Source: Lentisphaerota bacterium (lineage in GTDB: Bacteria; Verrucomicrobiota; Lentisphaeria; Victivallales; Victivallaceae). Taken from it: a stretch of 64,000 bases of DNA. The notes under the pieces were generated by a model, which ran no database searches, was not told the DNA's origin, and saw only the letters and a list, made by a program, of their open reading frames with translations. Location of the stretch: assembly GCA_017134815.1 (NCBI GenBank), contig CP071032.1:2972001-3036000 (forward strand). Direction: 5' to 3'. Made by a program: the position numbers and the translations under genes. Position 1 is the first letter of the stretch; every line of letters begins with the position of its first letter. Positions 53,873 through 61,851 of this stretch are shown here, piece after piece.

Positions 53873-54886
53873 ATGGGTTCATTGATTACAATTGCCTCTC
53901 TGGGAACTATCGGAACAATTGCCCTTATCGCAATTATCATTTTTGTTCTGATACTGTTTTGTGTGGTTATTCCTATTCCACTGTGGATAGCAGCGGTTTT
54001 TTCAGGCGTTAAAATCGGAATATCATCACTTATCGGAATGCGTCTGCGCCGGGTGCCGCCACAGGTTATCCTGTCAGCTATGATTCAAGCGGTCAAGGCC
54101 GGACTTGAAGTCAATTCAAATGACCTTGAGGCGCATTACCTTGCCGGTGGAAATGTTTTCAGAGTTGTTCAGGCTCTGGTTGCCGCCGATAAAGCCAATA
54201 TTCCTCTGTCGCTGCAACGGGCTACTGCTATTGACCTTGCCGGCCGTAACCTGTTAGAAGCCGTTAAGATGAGCGTCAATCCCAAAGTGATTGAAACACC
54301 AATGGTAACCGCTGTTGCCAAAGACGGGATTCAGCTGCGCGCGATTGCCAGAGTTACAGTCAGAGCCAATATTGACCGCCTGGTTGGCGGTGCCGGAGAA
54401 GAAACAATCCTTGCCCGCGTTGGTGAGGGTATTGTCACTACTATCGGTTCAGCCAAACTGTATAAAGACGTACTCGAAAACCCGGATACAATTTCAAAAG
54501 TGGTGTTGGATAAAGGCCTAGATTCCGGGACTGCTTATGAGATTCTGTCCATTGATATTGCTGATGTGGACGTCGGTAAAAATATTGGCGCTGAGTTGCA
54601 GATGGCTCAGGCAAATGCGGATAAAGATATTGCCCAGGCTAAAGCCGAAGAGCGTCGTGCAATGGCAGTTGCTCAGGAACAGGAAATGAAGGCAAAAATC
54701 CGGGAAATGGAAGCCAAGCTGGTTGATGCTGAAGCTGAAATACCGATGTCGATTGCCGAGGCTCTGGCCGGAGGCAACCTTGGAATTATGGATTACTATA
54801 AAATGAAAAATGTCATGGCAGATACTGATATGCGCAAGGCTATCGCATCGCCGGTTGATAAAAATATTGAAAAATCCAGGAAATAG
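53873..54886 (+). CDS. floA: Flotillin-like protein FloA, second copy
   Basis: This 337-residue paralogue shares the full FloA layout with the copy just upstream, including [39 protein letters not shown] and the [14 protein letters not shown] coiled coil. It also has the typical C-terminal segment with [19 protein letters not shown]. Length matches Bacillus FloA (331). The high identity and 18-base spacing indicate a tandem duplication. The two may assemble together. A downstream gene begins six bases after the stop. Confidence 0.93.
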   Translation: MGSLITIASLGTIGTIALIAIIIFVLILFCVVIPIPLWIAAVFSGVKIGISSLIGMRLRRVPPQVILSAMIQAVKAGLEVNSNDLEAHYLAGGNVFRVVQALVAADKANIPLSLQRATAIDLAGRNLLEAVKMSVNPKVIETPMVTAVAKDGIQLRAIARVTVRANIDRLVGGAGEETILARVGEGIVTTIGSAKLYKDVLENPDTISKVVLDKGLDSGTAYEILSIDIADVDVGKNIGAELQMAQANADKDIAQAKAEERRAMAVAQEQEMKAKIREMEAKLVDAEAEIPMSIAEALAGGNLGIMDYYKMKNVMADTDMRKAIASPVDKNIEKSRK

Positions 54887-54892
54887 CTTCTT

Positions 54893-55402
54893 ATGGATAA
54901 CAGAGGGCTTATACAGTTTATAGTGTTTATTATTGTGTTCGGCATTGTCGGACTGGTAAACCTGTATAGACTAATGAAAAAACGGCCTCAAGTTAAAACC
55001 GGCAGCAGCTCTCCGCTGGATACCCTGCTGAAACGTGTCAGAGATGACCTGGCTGAGCAGCACAGGGAATCTGCTGCCGGTATGAATACCGGGGCTTCAG
55101 GCAATGAAATTGACGAGATCAAAATCTACGACGAATACGGCAGGCTGATGACTTTCGAAGAGCCGAAACCGGCTGCCGTGCCGCCACCGCCTTCGCCGCC
55201 AAAATACAAACCACCACTCTTAAAGGAAGAGCCTGGGGAATTCAAGAATCCATTCAAGTCTAAAATCATCGATCTGCCGGCAGCTGAAGTCGAAAAGACG
55301 GCAGAACGAGCTGACCACTTCGCCAACTTCATCAGGGAGCATGGCAAGAATGCAATAGTTCTCCAGGAGATTCTTGGCAAACCGGTCGCGCTTCGCGATT
55401 GA
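54893..55402 (+). CDS. Small membrane-anchored proline-rich protein
   Basis: This 169-residue protein has one membrane helix near the N-terminus (about residues 6-25), a basic segment, an acidic/proline-rich linker with PPPPSPPKYKPP (about 100-111) and a helical C-terminus ending NAIVLQEILGKPVALRD. No family was recognised; the Ile-Leu-Gly-Lys-Pro ending recalls cytosolic tails that dock partners. It is the last gene of the flotillin operon, six bases after floA, and is followed by a strong terminator. No clear Shine-Dalgarno precedes its ATG, so coupling to floA is likely. Confidence 0.7.
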   Translation: MDNRGLIQFIVFIIVFGIVGLVNLYRLMKKRPQVKTGSSSPLDTLLKRVRDDLAEQHRESAAGMNTGASGNEIDEIKIYDEYGRLMTFEEPKPAAVPPPPSPPKYKPPLLKEEPGEFKNPFKSKIIDLPAAEVEKTAERADHFANFIREHGKNAIVLQEILGKPVALRD

Positions 55403-55709
55403 GATAACTTAGGTTCTTTATTAACCGGCAGTTTTCACTGCCGGTTTTTTTTTGCCTGCCGGTTTTACTTCTGACCTGACACTCTTTCAGGTTACTGTTT
55501 TTTTAATTATTCTAAAAAAAATGTTTAATCCCGGCGTTTTCACTGTTGCGCCGCGGAAATTTATGTTTATACTAATATTTATGCTAGTATACTGCATAAT
55601 GATTTCCTGCCAGAATAAAGTCGTGAGAGAGCTCTGGAAATGATTGTTATGACTATAAGTGGTCATTTGTCATTTTTTACATCCAACTATCTATGAGAAA
55701 GGAGCGGAA
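55403..55709. other. 307-base spacer between the flotillin operon and the PLC gene
   Basis: It holds the operon terminator, a second short hairpin (ACCTGA/TCAGGT, 55474-55492) before a T-run and a possible 26-codon frame at 55563-55643 with a hydrophobic stretch ending in IMISC. Nothing else was recognised. Confidence 0.4.
55423..55453 (+). terminator. Terminator of the flotillin operon
   Basis: AACCGGCAG (55423-55431) and CTGCCGGTT (55438-55446) form a 9-bp stem with a six-base loop, and a long run of T follows. Confidence 0.94.
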
Positions 55710-57071
55710 ATGAAAATTAAGACGTTTTGGGTTGGGCTTGCGGTATTGTGTATGGTTGCAATTCCTGCTGGCAGGGTATTTGGGATGCAGGGCTTTTACG
55801 GTTGCTTTCAGAATTTTTCCAGTCGCAATGTAACTTTCAAGGTGTTGAAGTCAAAACACATCAAATACGTCGATAATATCGGCTGGAATAAGCAGTTCTA
55901 CATTAAGGCGGACAATACGCCTTTCACCAGTTATGCGCATATTCAATTTTATGTTGATGGTAAAAAAATTGCGTATTTCGATGTCAAACTGGCATTCAAA
56001 AAAAGTCATGCGGAACTGCGTGATTTTGATCAGTCAGCAGCACCGGAGCTGCAGATGTACGCTGATTTTGTCAAGGCACCTGGAGAAGGCGGCGAAGACT
56101 ACTGGTTTGTAACTTTTGCGCCGAATGAGAGCCGCTGGATGGGGGAAATGGCGAATACTCTCAAAAACATTCCAATAAGTGACGTATTGCTGCCCGGGTC
56201 GCATGATGCCGGAACTTATGATTTTTCCGGAAAATGTCCTGTTGCCGACACCAATCATGTCCCGGGCTGGGTGGTTGAATTGCTCAAGCTGGCAAAAATC
56301 AGTGTCATATACAACTACTTTGCCGGAGTCTGCAAAACTCAGGATATGAATTTTTATGATCAGCTGAATCACGGAATTCGGTATTTTGATATGCGGATAT
56401 GCAAGGGGCGTGATGACGACAAAATATATTTCACGCACACCATGCAGGGGCTGATACCGCTTGAGGATCTGATGGACCAGTTTAAAAAATATTATGAACA
56501 GCCGGGGACTGAGAAAGAGGTTATACTGCTTGATTTTCAGGAAATGATTAATGTTGATCCGGCAAAAGTTTTCAATATTATCAATGAAAGAGTTGGGCAG
56601 TATCTTGTTCCTCGTGAAATGGGCGTCAACGCCAGACTTGGTGATATCTGGGCACAAAATAAAAGAATAATCTTGATATTCAGGGAAAATTATGATGATC
56701 CTGCAGTCTGGCCGCGTGGAGATTATTTTTATAATTCTGCAAATGGCAGAGATGTCAACGAAGCATATAAGCACATGCAGGATTCTCTGAACAACCGCAA
56801 TCCGGGCAAGATGTTCTGCCTTGGAACCAACCTTACTGAAGAGGGTGATGAAATTGTCAAGGGCTTTCTTAATCCGCTTGGCTCCACTCCCAAGACTTTG
56901 AAACAGATTGACCTCAAATATCATTATCCTGTTCACAGCTGGTTGAACAGCCATATTGATGATCTTGTAAAAAACGGTAATGCTATTCATGAAAATTTCT
57001 GCAACGGGCTGTGGCTGACCGAGCTTTGCAAACATGTAAATACACTTAAAGCAAACAAGTATGCAAATTAA
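55710..57071 (+). CDS. Secreted PI-PLC X-domain-like phosphodiesterase
   Basis: This 453-residue protein has a signal peptide (about 1-25). Residues about 26-135 form a beta-rich unknown domain, followed by a phosphatidylinositol-specific phospholipase C X-like barrel: LLPGSHDAGTYDF with candidate His165, QLNHGIRYFDMRI and IYFTHTMQG with candidate His243. Bacterial PI-PLCs use two such histidines without calcium. It would act on a phosphodiester of an inositol lipid or similar head group in the periplasm or outside. AAGGAGCG precedes the ATG at 55710. It is alone between terminators. Confidence 0.8.
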   Translation: MKIKTFWVGLAVLCMVAIPAGRVFGMQGFYGCFQNFSSRNVTFKVLKSKHIKYVDNIGWNKQFYIKADNTPFTSYAHIQFYVDGKKIAYFDVKLAFKKSHAELRDFDQSAAPELQMYADFVKAPGEGGEDYWFVTFAPNESRWMGEMANTLKNIPISDVLLPGSHDAGTYDFSGKCPVADTNHVPGWVVELLKLAKISVIYNYFAGVCKTQDMNFYDQLNHGIRYFDMRICKGRDDDKIYFTHTMQGLIPLEDLMDQFKKYYEQPGTEKEVILLDFQEMINVDPAKVFNIINERVGQYLVPREMGVNARLGDIWAQNKRIILIFRENYDDPAVWPRGDYFYNSANGRDVNEAYKHMQDSLNNRNPGKMFCLGTNLTEEGDEIVKGFLNPLGSTPKTLKQIDLKYHYPVHSWLNSHIDDLVKNGNAIHENFCNGLWLTELCKHVNTLKANKYAN

Positions 57072-57086
57072 TGCCATAATTCATTG

Positions 57087-57118
57087 CTCGCTGTACTTTG
57101 AAGTGCAGCGAGTTTTTT
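57087..57118 (+). terminator. PLC gene terminator
   Basis: CTCGCTGTAC (57087-57096) pairs with GTGCAGCGAG (57103-57112) with one G-T pair, and six T follow. Confidence 0.9.
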
Positions 57119-57231
57119 GCTTTTGAGGCAACTGTATTTTCAATAATTGAGCTGTGCTTATTGCAAATGATTTGTAAAAAGTTTATATAAACATATATTC
57201 TTGAAAGGAAACATTAAGGGGACAGAGCTTA

Positions 57232-57822
57232 ATGGATTTTGAGAATGCCAAAAAATATGTGATTGAAAGGCTCAGGAAAGAGCTGCCCGAAGAAATCTTC
57301 TATCATGGCCCGCAACATACTCTTGACGTAATTAGAGCCTGCGAGGTTTTTGCTGCAGGAGAGGTGGTTGCTGAGCATGACGTTCTGCTGTTGAAAACTG
57401 CGGCTCTTTTTCATGACATCGGATTTATTTACCGGCTGCAGGAGAACGAGGGAATAGGAGCGGAAATCGCCCGGCAGGAACTTTCCGGGTTTGGTTACAC
57501 CCAAACTGATATTGACAAAGTTGCACGACTGATAATGGCGACGGTACTGGCACATAAACCGGAGGATGTTCTTGAAAAAATAATAAAAGACGCCGATCTC
57601 GAGTATGTAGGTTCTGAGCGTTTTGAGCGCCATGCCGGCGAATTACGCCGTGAACTTGCTGCTCATGGCAGGGATTTTACGGATTCAGAATGGCTGGATT
57701 TTGAAATAGGTTTTATGAAAGTACATAAATTTTATACAGAAACCTGCAAAGGTTTAAGACAGAAAACTAAAGATCGTAACCTGCAGAAATTGTTGCGGGC
57801 ACGGGCTGATTGCCAGGACTGA
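57232..57822 (+). CDS. HD-domain phosphohydrolase
   Basis: This 196-residue protein has the HD fold ligands: YHGPQHTLDVIRAC (first His), LFHDIGF (the HD pair, about residues 62-68), then VLAHKP and KDADLEYVG. Such enzymes hydrolyse phosphates of nucleotides or cyclic nucleotides. The Ser/Thr kinase gene starts eight bases after its stop, so both are probably cotranscribed and may act in one signalling pathway. GGGG-rich upstream bases give only a weak ribosome site. Confidence 0.85.
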   Translation: MDFENAKKYVIERLRKELPEEIFYHGPQHTLDVIRACEVFAAGEVVAEHDVLLLKTAALFHDIGFIYRLQENEGIGAEIARQELSGFGYTQTDIDKVARLIMATVLAHKPEDVLEKIIKDADLEYVGSERFERHAGELRRELAAHGRDFTDSEWLDFEIGFMKVHKFYTETCKGLRQKTKDRNLQKLLRARADCQD

Positions 57823-57830
57823 GGAGAACA

Positions 57831-58922
57831 ATGAAAAGAAAAATTACGGGTTCTGTGGAATATGAAGTAATTGAAACCATTGCCGAAGGCGGAATGGGTA
57901 CGGTTTTGAAAGCTTTGAAAAAAGGGGTGGAGGGGTTTGAAAAAGTTGTAGCGATTAAAACGCTGTTAAACTGTTACTCCAAGGATAAACGGTTTGTTCG
58001 TAAGTTTATTGAAGAGGCTAAACTGGTTGCCGACCTGGTGCATGAAAATATAGTACAGATTTATCAGCTTGATCATAATAAAGATGAATACTATTTTGTG
58101 CTCGAATATGTTGACGGAATATCACTGTATAATTTTATGGAGTTCCACAAGAAACTGAAATCCGCACTGCCTCAGGAACTTTGTGTGTTTATTACCGCGA
58201 GAATTGCCCGCGGTCTGGCTTATGCCCATAGTCGTTGCAGTGCTGACGGAAAGCCGCTGAATATTGTGCATTGTGATGTTTGTCCGCACAATATTCTTAT
58301 CAATTCGGAGGGGCTTCCAAAGTTGACTGATTTCGGAATTGCCAGGGCAGTTAACATGACTGAGGACGACACTGTTTCCGGCAAACTGCCTTTTATGTCT
58401 CCGGAACAGGCAAATAAACGCAAGGTTGATTTCAGGTCCGACATATACTCTCTCGGCACTGTGTTGTTTTATATGCTTACCGGAGGATATACTTCCCGTA
58501 AACTGGATGTGAAGCTCAAGGAAATACTTGAACAGGCAAGGAATAATTATATAGACTGGGACAGACTTCCGGATGATATTGATGAAGGTATTATTGCGAT
58601 TTTGAAAAAGATGATGGCAACTGACCCGGAGGACCGCTATCAGGACACCTCCAGGCTGGCCCGGGAACTGGAGTATCATATTTACAAAGACGGTTATGGT
58701 CCGACAATAGTGACTCTGGCAAAGTACATGCGCAGTGAAATGCCGGCAGTGTTTGCTGGGCAATGTGTGGAAAAGGCTCCTGATGTAATCGGCAAGACCA
58801 CTCGTATAGAGATACCGGAGGCTGAAAAAACGGCGGTTTTATCTGACAGCTGTTTTGAAAAGGGGAAAGAACCGGAGAACACCAAGACCGTGGCATTGCC
58901 GGAAGAATTTTATGAGGACTAA
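57831..58922 (+). CDS. Serine/threonine protein kinase
   Basis: This 363-residue Hanks-type kinase has the glycine loop IAEGGMGTVLKA (about 18-28), ATP-site Lys43 in VAIKTL, the catalytic loop HCDVCPHN (about 147-154; normally HRDLKPEN) and DFGIARA (167-173). Asp149 is retained, but the HRD Arg and the catalytic-loop Lys are cysteines. After the kinase domain (about 285) come Thr-rich segments KTTRIEIP and TKTVALPEE, typical FHA-binding phosphothreonine contexts. No membrane helix or sensor domain is present. The start at 57831 has GAGGAG upstream. It follows an HD hydrolase gene. Confidence 0.9.
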   Translation: MKRKITGSVEYEVIETIAEGGMGTVLKALKKGVEGFEKVVAIKTLLNCYSKDKRFVRKFIEEAKLVADLVHENIVQIYQLDHNKDEYYFVLEYVDGISLYNFMEFHKKLKSALPQELCVFITARIARGLAYAHSRCSADGKPLNIVHCDVCPHNILINSEGLPKLTDFGIARAVNMTEDDTVSGKLPFMSPEQANKRKVDFRSDIYSLGTVLFYMLTGGYTSRKLDVKLKEILEQARNNYIDWDRLPDDIDEGIIAILKKMMATDPEDRYQDTSRLARELEYHIYKDGYGPTIVTLAKYMRSEMPAVFAGQCVEKAPDVIGKTTRIEIPEAEKTAVLSDSCFEKGKEPENTKTVALPEEFYED

Positions 58923-58963
58923 GTTCTTATTATATATTTAAATTTAACTCTGTCGGAGTTTTT

Positions 58964-59353
58964 ATGCGTATTGTTATGTACTGTTATGCGGCAATTTTTG
59001 CCCTGCTTCTGATTGGAAATACTGTTTTCTGGATAAAGTCAAGAGGGGGCTGGAAAATGCTGCTTTACGAATTGTTTTCAGGCGGCTGTATTATTGCTGC
59101 AGTGCTGATTTACTTTACCCCTGCCTGGACAAAAGCTGTTAACCCGTGGCTTACCCTGCTGGCGATCCCGGTGATTGCAGTGGATTTCTATATGTCGGTC
59201 ATTATGCACCCGGATCATACCAAGCCACCTGGCATTGACGTATCTGAAAGTGAGATAGATATTGCCAGAATCATATCGCTTATTTTTGAAGCACCGGGTT
59301 ATATAACAGCGGCGTTATTGATGGTTGAAAAGTGGCGGCATATAATAGTTTAG
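58964..59353 (+). CDS. Small membrane protein
   Basis: This 129-residue protein has four hydrophobic segments (about residues 3-24, 35-52, 62-80 and 103-122). No family was recognised. A GGAG ribosome site precedes the ATG, 41 bases after the kinase stop, so it may belong to the HD-kinase unit. Its stop codon overlaps the convergent kinase-like gene's stop by four bases. Confidence 0.6.
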   Translation: MRIVMYCYAAIFALLLIGNTVFWIKSRGGWKMLLYELFSGGCIIAAVLIYFTPAWTKAVNPWLTLLAIPVIAVDFYMSVIMHPDHTKPPGIDVSESEIDIARIISLIFEAPGYITAALLMVEKWRHIIV

Positions 59354-60525
59354 TCTAATCCAACCTGCCTGATGTCTTCAATCATTACCCGGCCTGCTGC
59401 AGTTTTAAGGATTCTGGTGTCAGCAATTTCAATGCCGCACAATTCAGCCTTTTCTTCAAGGCAGGCAATGTCTTCCGGGAAAGCTTCAGAAGTGCCTTTC
59501 TGTACTTTCTCAAAGTAAAGAACGTTCGGCTCTTCAAAAATCAGCGGCTGGATATGATCGATACCCAGCAGATTCAGCTTGAAAGACTTGATCCACAGGT
59601 CCCTTGCTGCATCAGCTGGCACTTGCATAACATCAAAATGATTGCCGTTTAAGTTGTCGGGAATTTCCCCGGCAGTGAATTCTGCAAGCCCGGTTGGGAA
59701 TAGTTTAATAACGAAAACCCGACTGTCGTCTGTTTCAATTCTGTTGACATATTTCGGGTAATATTCATTAAGCTGCTGCAGGCGTTTGGGAAATGCATTT
59801 CTAATCCGTCTGTATTCGGCGGTCAGTCCTTTATGCCAGAAGCTGAGAGCTGAATTTATGTCCTTTTTAATGCCGGCCGCGACAATCAGGGCTGCTGCCT
59901 CTTCTCGGTCAATGCCGTATTTAAATTCAAATACTATATGCTCATGTATGTGCCGTTGCTTTGCTGTGAGCCTGGCAGGCTTGCTTATTCCATAGACGTC
60001 AACCAGAGCAAAAGATTTGCTTTGAGGACTGTATAGAATATTACCACAATGAAAATCGGGGTGATAAAAACCGGAGTTAAGAAATTCTTTCAGGAAGGCA
60101 GCATAATTCAATAAAAAATGTGTCCGGTCTCCTCCATTGAAAACGATTTGCCTCATCCAGTAGTCATGCACTGAAACTGCGGCTTGGAGACTTTCGGTAA
60201 GCAGCATGTTGTGACTGCCTTTTCTCGCCCATCCCAGATGCTTGACCACTTTGATTCCGGCTGCTTCAAGAGCTCTGCCGACATTAAATTCCTTTGAAGC
60301 CTTGGGGCTGAAAAAGCTTTTCAGTTTACGACCAGCGCCCAGAGGTTGTTCAAGCTTGACATGAAACAGGTTATCTACTGTAAAAACCCGACGTACCGGA
60401 TTCGACTTGATGCAGCTGTCCTGACAAAAACTTTCCCAGTCATTGAACCAGCCGTCCAGCAGTTGCGGATCGACGATATGCCAGGTCCAGCCGTTTCGTT
60501 TTACAACTTTCAAGTCTCTGGTCAT
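59350..60525 (-). CDS. LPS-core/Kdo kinase-like protein (KdkA/WaaP family)
   Basis: The first 200 residues of this 391-residue protein form an RIO/WaaP-like kinase: Lys57 in HVKLEQ, Glu79 after KASKEFNVGRALEAAGI, the catalytic loop HPDFHCGNIL (155-164) and LVDVYGI with Asp176. Such enzymes phosphorylate Kdo or heptose of the lipopolysaccharide core. Family members are about 240-270 residues; here about 140-190 more residues follow and look like a weak second domain (VFVIKLF ... RVMIEDIRQVG). AAAGGTG precedes the ATG. The gene is four bases downstream of rsmD. Confidence 0.72.
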   Translation of the reverse strand: MTRDLKVVKRNGWTWHIVDPQLLDGWFNDWESFCQDSCIKSNPVRRVFTVDNLFHVKLEQPLGAGRKLKSFFSPKASKEFNVGRALEAAGIKVVKHLGWARKGSHNMLLTESLQAAVSVHDYWMRQIVFNGGDRTHFLLNYAAFLKEFLNSGFYHPDFHCGNILYSPQSKSFALVDVYGISKPARLTAKQRHIHEHIVFEFKYGIDREEAAALIVAAGIKKDINSALSFWHKGLTAEYRRIRNAFPKRLQQLNEYYPKYVNRIETDDSRVFVIKLFPTGLAEFTAGEIPDNLNGNHFDVMQVPADAARDLWIKSFKLNLLGIDHIQPLIFEEPNVLYFEKVQKGTSEAFPEDIACLEEKAELCGIEIADTRILKTAAGRVMIEDIRQVGLD

Positions 60526-60529
60526 AATC

Positions 60530-61108
60530 TTACACCTTTGTCGTTGTGTTGTCGAAGCTGCCGATCATAAAACTGGTACCGCCAAATTTCCTTAAATCGG
60601 TTTTAAGTCCGGGGACATTCATAAAATGTCCTGTCGCACCCGGAGAGTCTGGAATCTCCCAGATCAACAAGGCATCTGCTGCCCATTTCTTGAATTTGAC
60701 GCTGGACGTCAGCGTTTCAAAACATTTTATTGAAACCGGATAGGGCGGATCGACAAAAATTGCGTCGGGGCGCGGCAGCAGGTGAAAGTAACTACCGGAT
60801 AAAACGTTTTGACAAACAACTTTTATATCTGTAATAACTCCTGCCTTTGTGATTCTGGCAATATTTTCATTGATTGCCCTGCAGTGGGCACTGGATTGTT
60901 CGACCAGTAATACCCTGGCCGCCCCGCGGCTGGCGGCTTCCAGCCCAAGCGCACCGGAACCGGCAAAAAGGTCAGCAATTTCAGCATTGGAAAAATTTCC
61001 AAGGCTGTCAAAAAGCGCCTTGCGAGCCCGCACTGAAGTCGGGCGTACAGCCATTCCTTTGGGGACAGTCAATCTGATTCTTCTGGCAATGCCGGAAATT
61101 ATATGCAT
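60530..61108 (-). CDS. rsmD: 16S rRNA (guanine-966 N2) methyltransferase
   Basis: This 192-residue protein has the RsmD pattern: IISGIARRIRLTVPKG, VRPTSVRARKALFDSL, the SAM loop ADLFAGSGALGLEAASRGA and the catalytic DPPYP. It methylates G966 of 16S rRNA. AGGAAC precedes the ATG. It is four bases upstream of the kinase-like gene, so the two are cotranscribed. Confidence 0.94.
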   Translation of the reverse strand: MHIISGIARRIRLTVPKGMAVRPTSVRARKALFDSLGNFSNAEIADLFAGSGALGLEAASRGAARVLLVEQSSAHCRAINENIARITKAGVITDIKVVCQNVLSGSYFHLLPRPDAIFVDPPYPVSIKCFETLTSSVKFKKWAADALLIWEIPDSPGATGHFMNVPGLKTDLRKFGGTSFMIGSFDNTTTKV

Positions 61109-61347
61109 AAAAAGTTCCTGAGTTTAGTTTTCAGGCAAAATATAACCTGAGAACCCGCTATTTCCAACCCGTAATCTTTCATTTCCCGGTAATAACCTAT
61201 CAGTTGTTTCAGCGACATAACCACATAAGAATCTCTTAGCAGATTCAACTTGTCTTTCCACATTTGTTTTATTTACTTAGCCCTTTATTATGCTATAGTA
61301 TCTGGACTTTTGATGAATTATTAAAACTTTACATATGGGTTGATATT

Positions 61348-61692
61348 ATGAAAAGAGTACTTTTGATATTAACAGTTGCAGTTATCACTGCTTTTACAAT
61401 GACCGGGTGTGCCTACTTTGATTTGAATGAGGCCTCCCGAAATATAGAAAATTCCAAAAAGTTGCGAATTGGTATGACCAAGTCCCAGGTGCTGGAAGTC
61501 ATGGGTGAACCGCTTCGTAATGAGGTATATAACAAGCCAAATGTCTGGTACTATTACACCCATACCCTGTGGCATGACTGCATGAGAACCAAGGATGAAT
61601 GCATGCCCCTTATATTCAAAGACGGTAAACTTGCAGGCTGGGGCAGCGAATTTCTTGAACGCCAGCAGCTTGAACACGAATTTTCGAAGTAA
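61348..61692 (+). CDS. BamE/SmpA-like lipoprotein
   Basis: This 114-residue lipoprotein has a signal peptide with lipobox MTGC (Cys about 20). The mature part has KLRIGMTKSQVLEVMGEPL, the signature of SmpA/OmlA-type small outer-membrane lipoproteins, then VWYYYTHTLWHDC and LIFKDGKLAGWGSE, which also recalls DUF3192. BamE stabilises the outer-membrane assembly machine. The ATG at 61348 follows a weak ribosome site. Its true partner is unknown. Confidence 0.75.
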   Translation: MKRVLLILTVAVITAFTMTGCAYFDLNEASRNIENSKKLRIGMTKSQVLEVMGEPLRNEVYNKPNVWYYYTHTLWHDCMRTKDECMPLIFKDGKLAGWGSEFLERQQLEHEFSK

Positions 61693-61750
61693 GGGCGTTC
61701 AAATAATCGTATATTGCGTCCAAAAAAGTTCATCGAGTTTGCCAGGCTTG

Positions 61751-61796
61751 TGCCTCAAAACCGCAGCATAGTGTTATTATGCTCGAACTTGAGGCA
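61751..61796. terminator. Two-part hairpin between convergent genes
   Basis: TGCCTCAA (61751-61758) pairs with TTGAGGCA (61789-61796), and inside AGCATA (61765-61770) with TATGCT (61778-61783). It lies between convergent genes and probably ends both transcripts, though T-runs are short. Confidence 0.5.
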
Positions 61797-61851
61797 GTTT
61801 CCTGCATCGTTAAGCAAATTCTCTTTATACAGCGCCAGCCAATTATTTGCT

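Noticed and set aside
56034..57077. A 347-codon open frame on the minus strand opposite the PI-PLC gene
   Set aside because: It mirrors the real gene, has no ribosome site or family match, and the plus-strand gene has a signal peptide and catalytic motifs.
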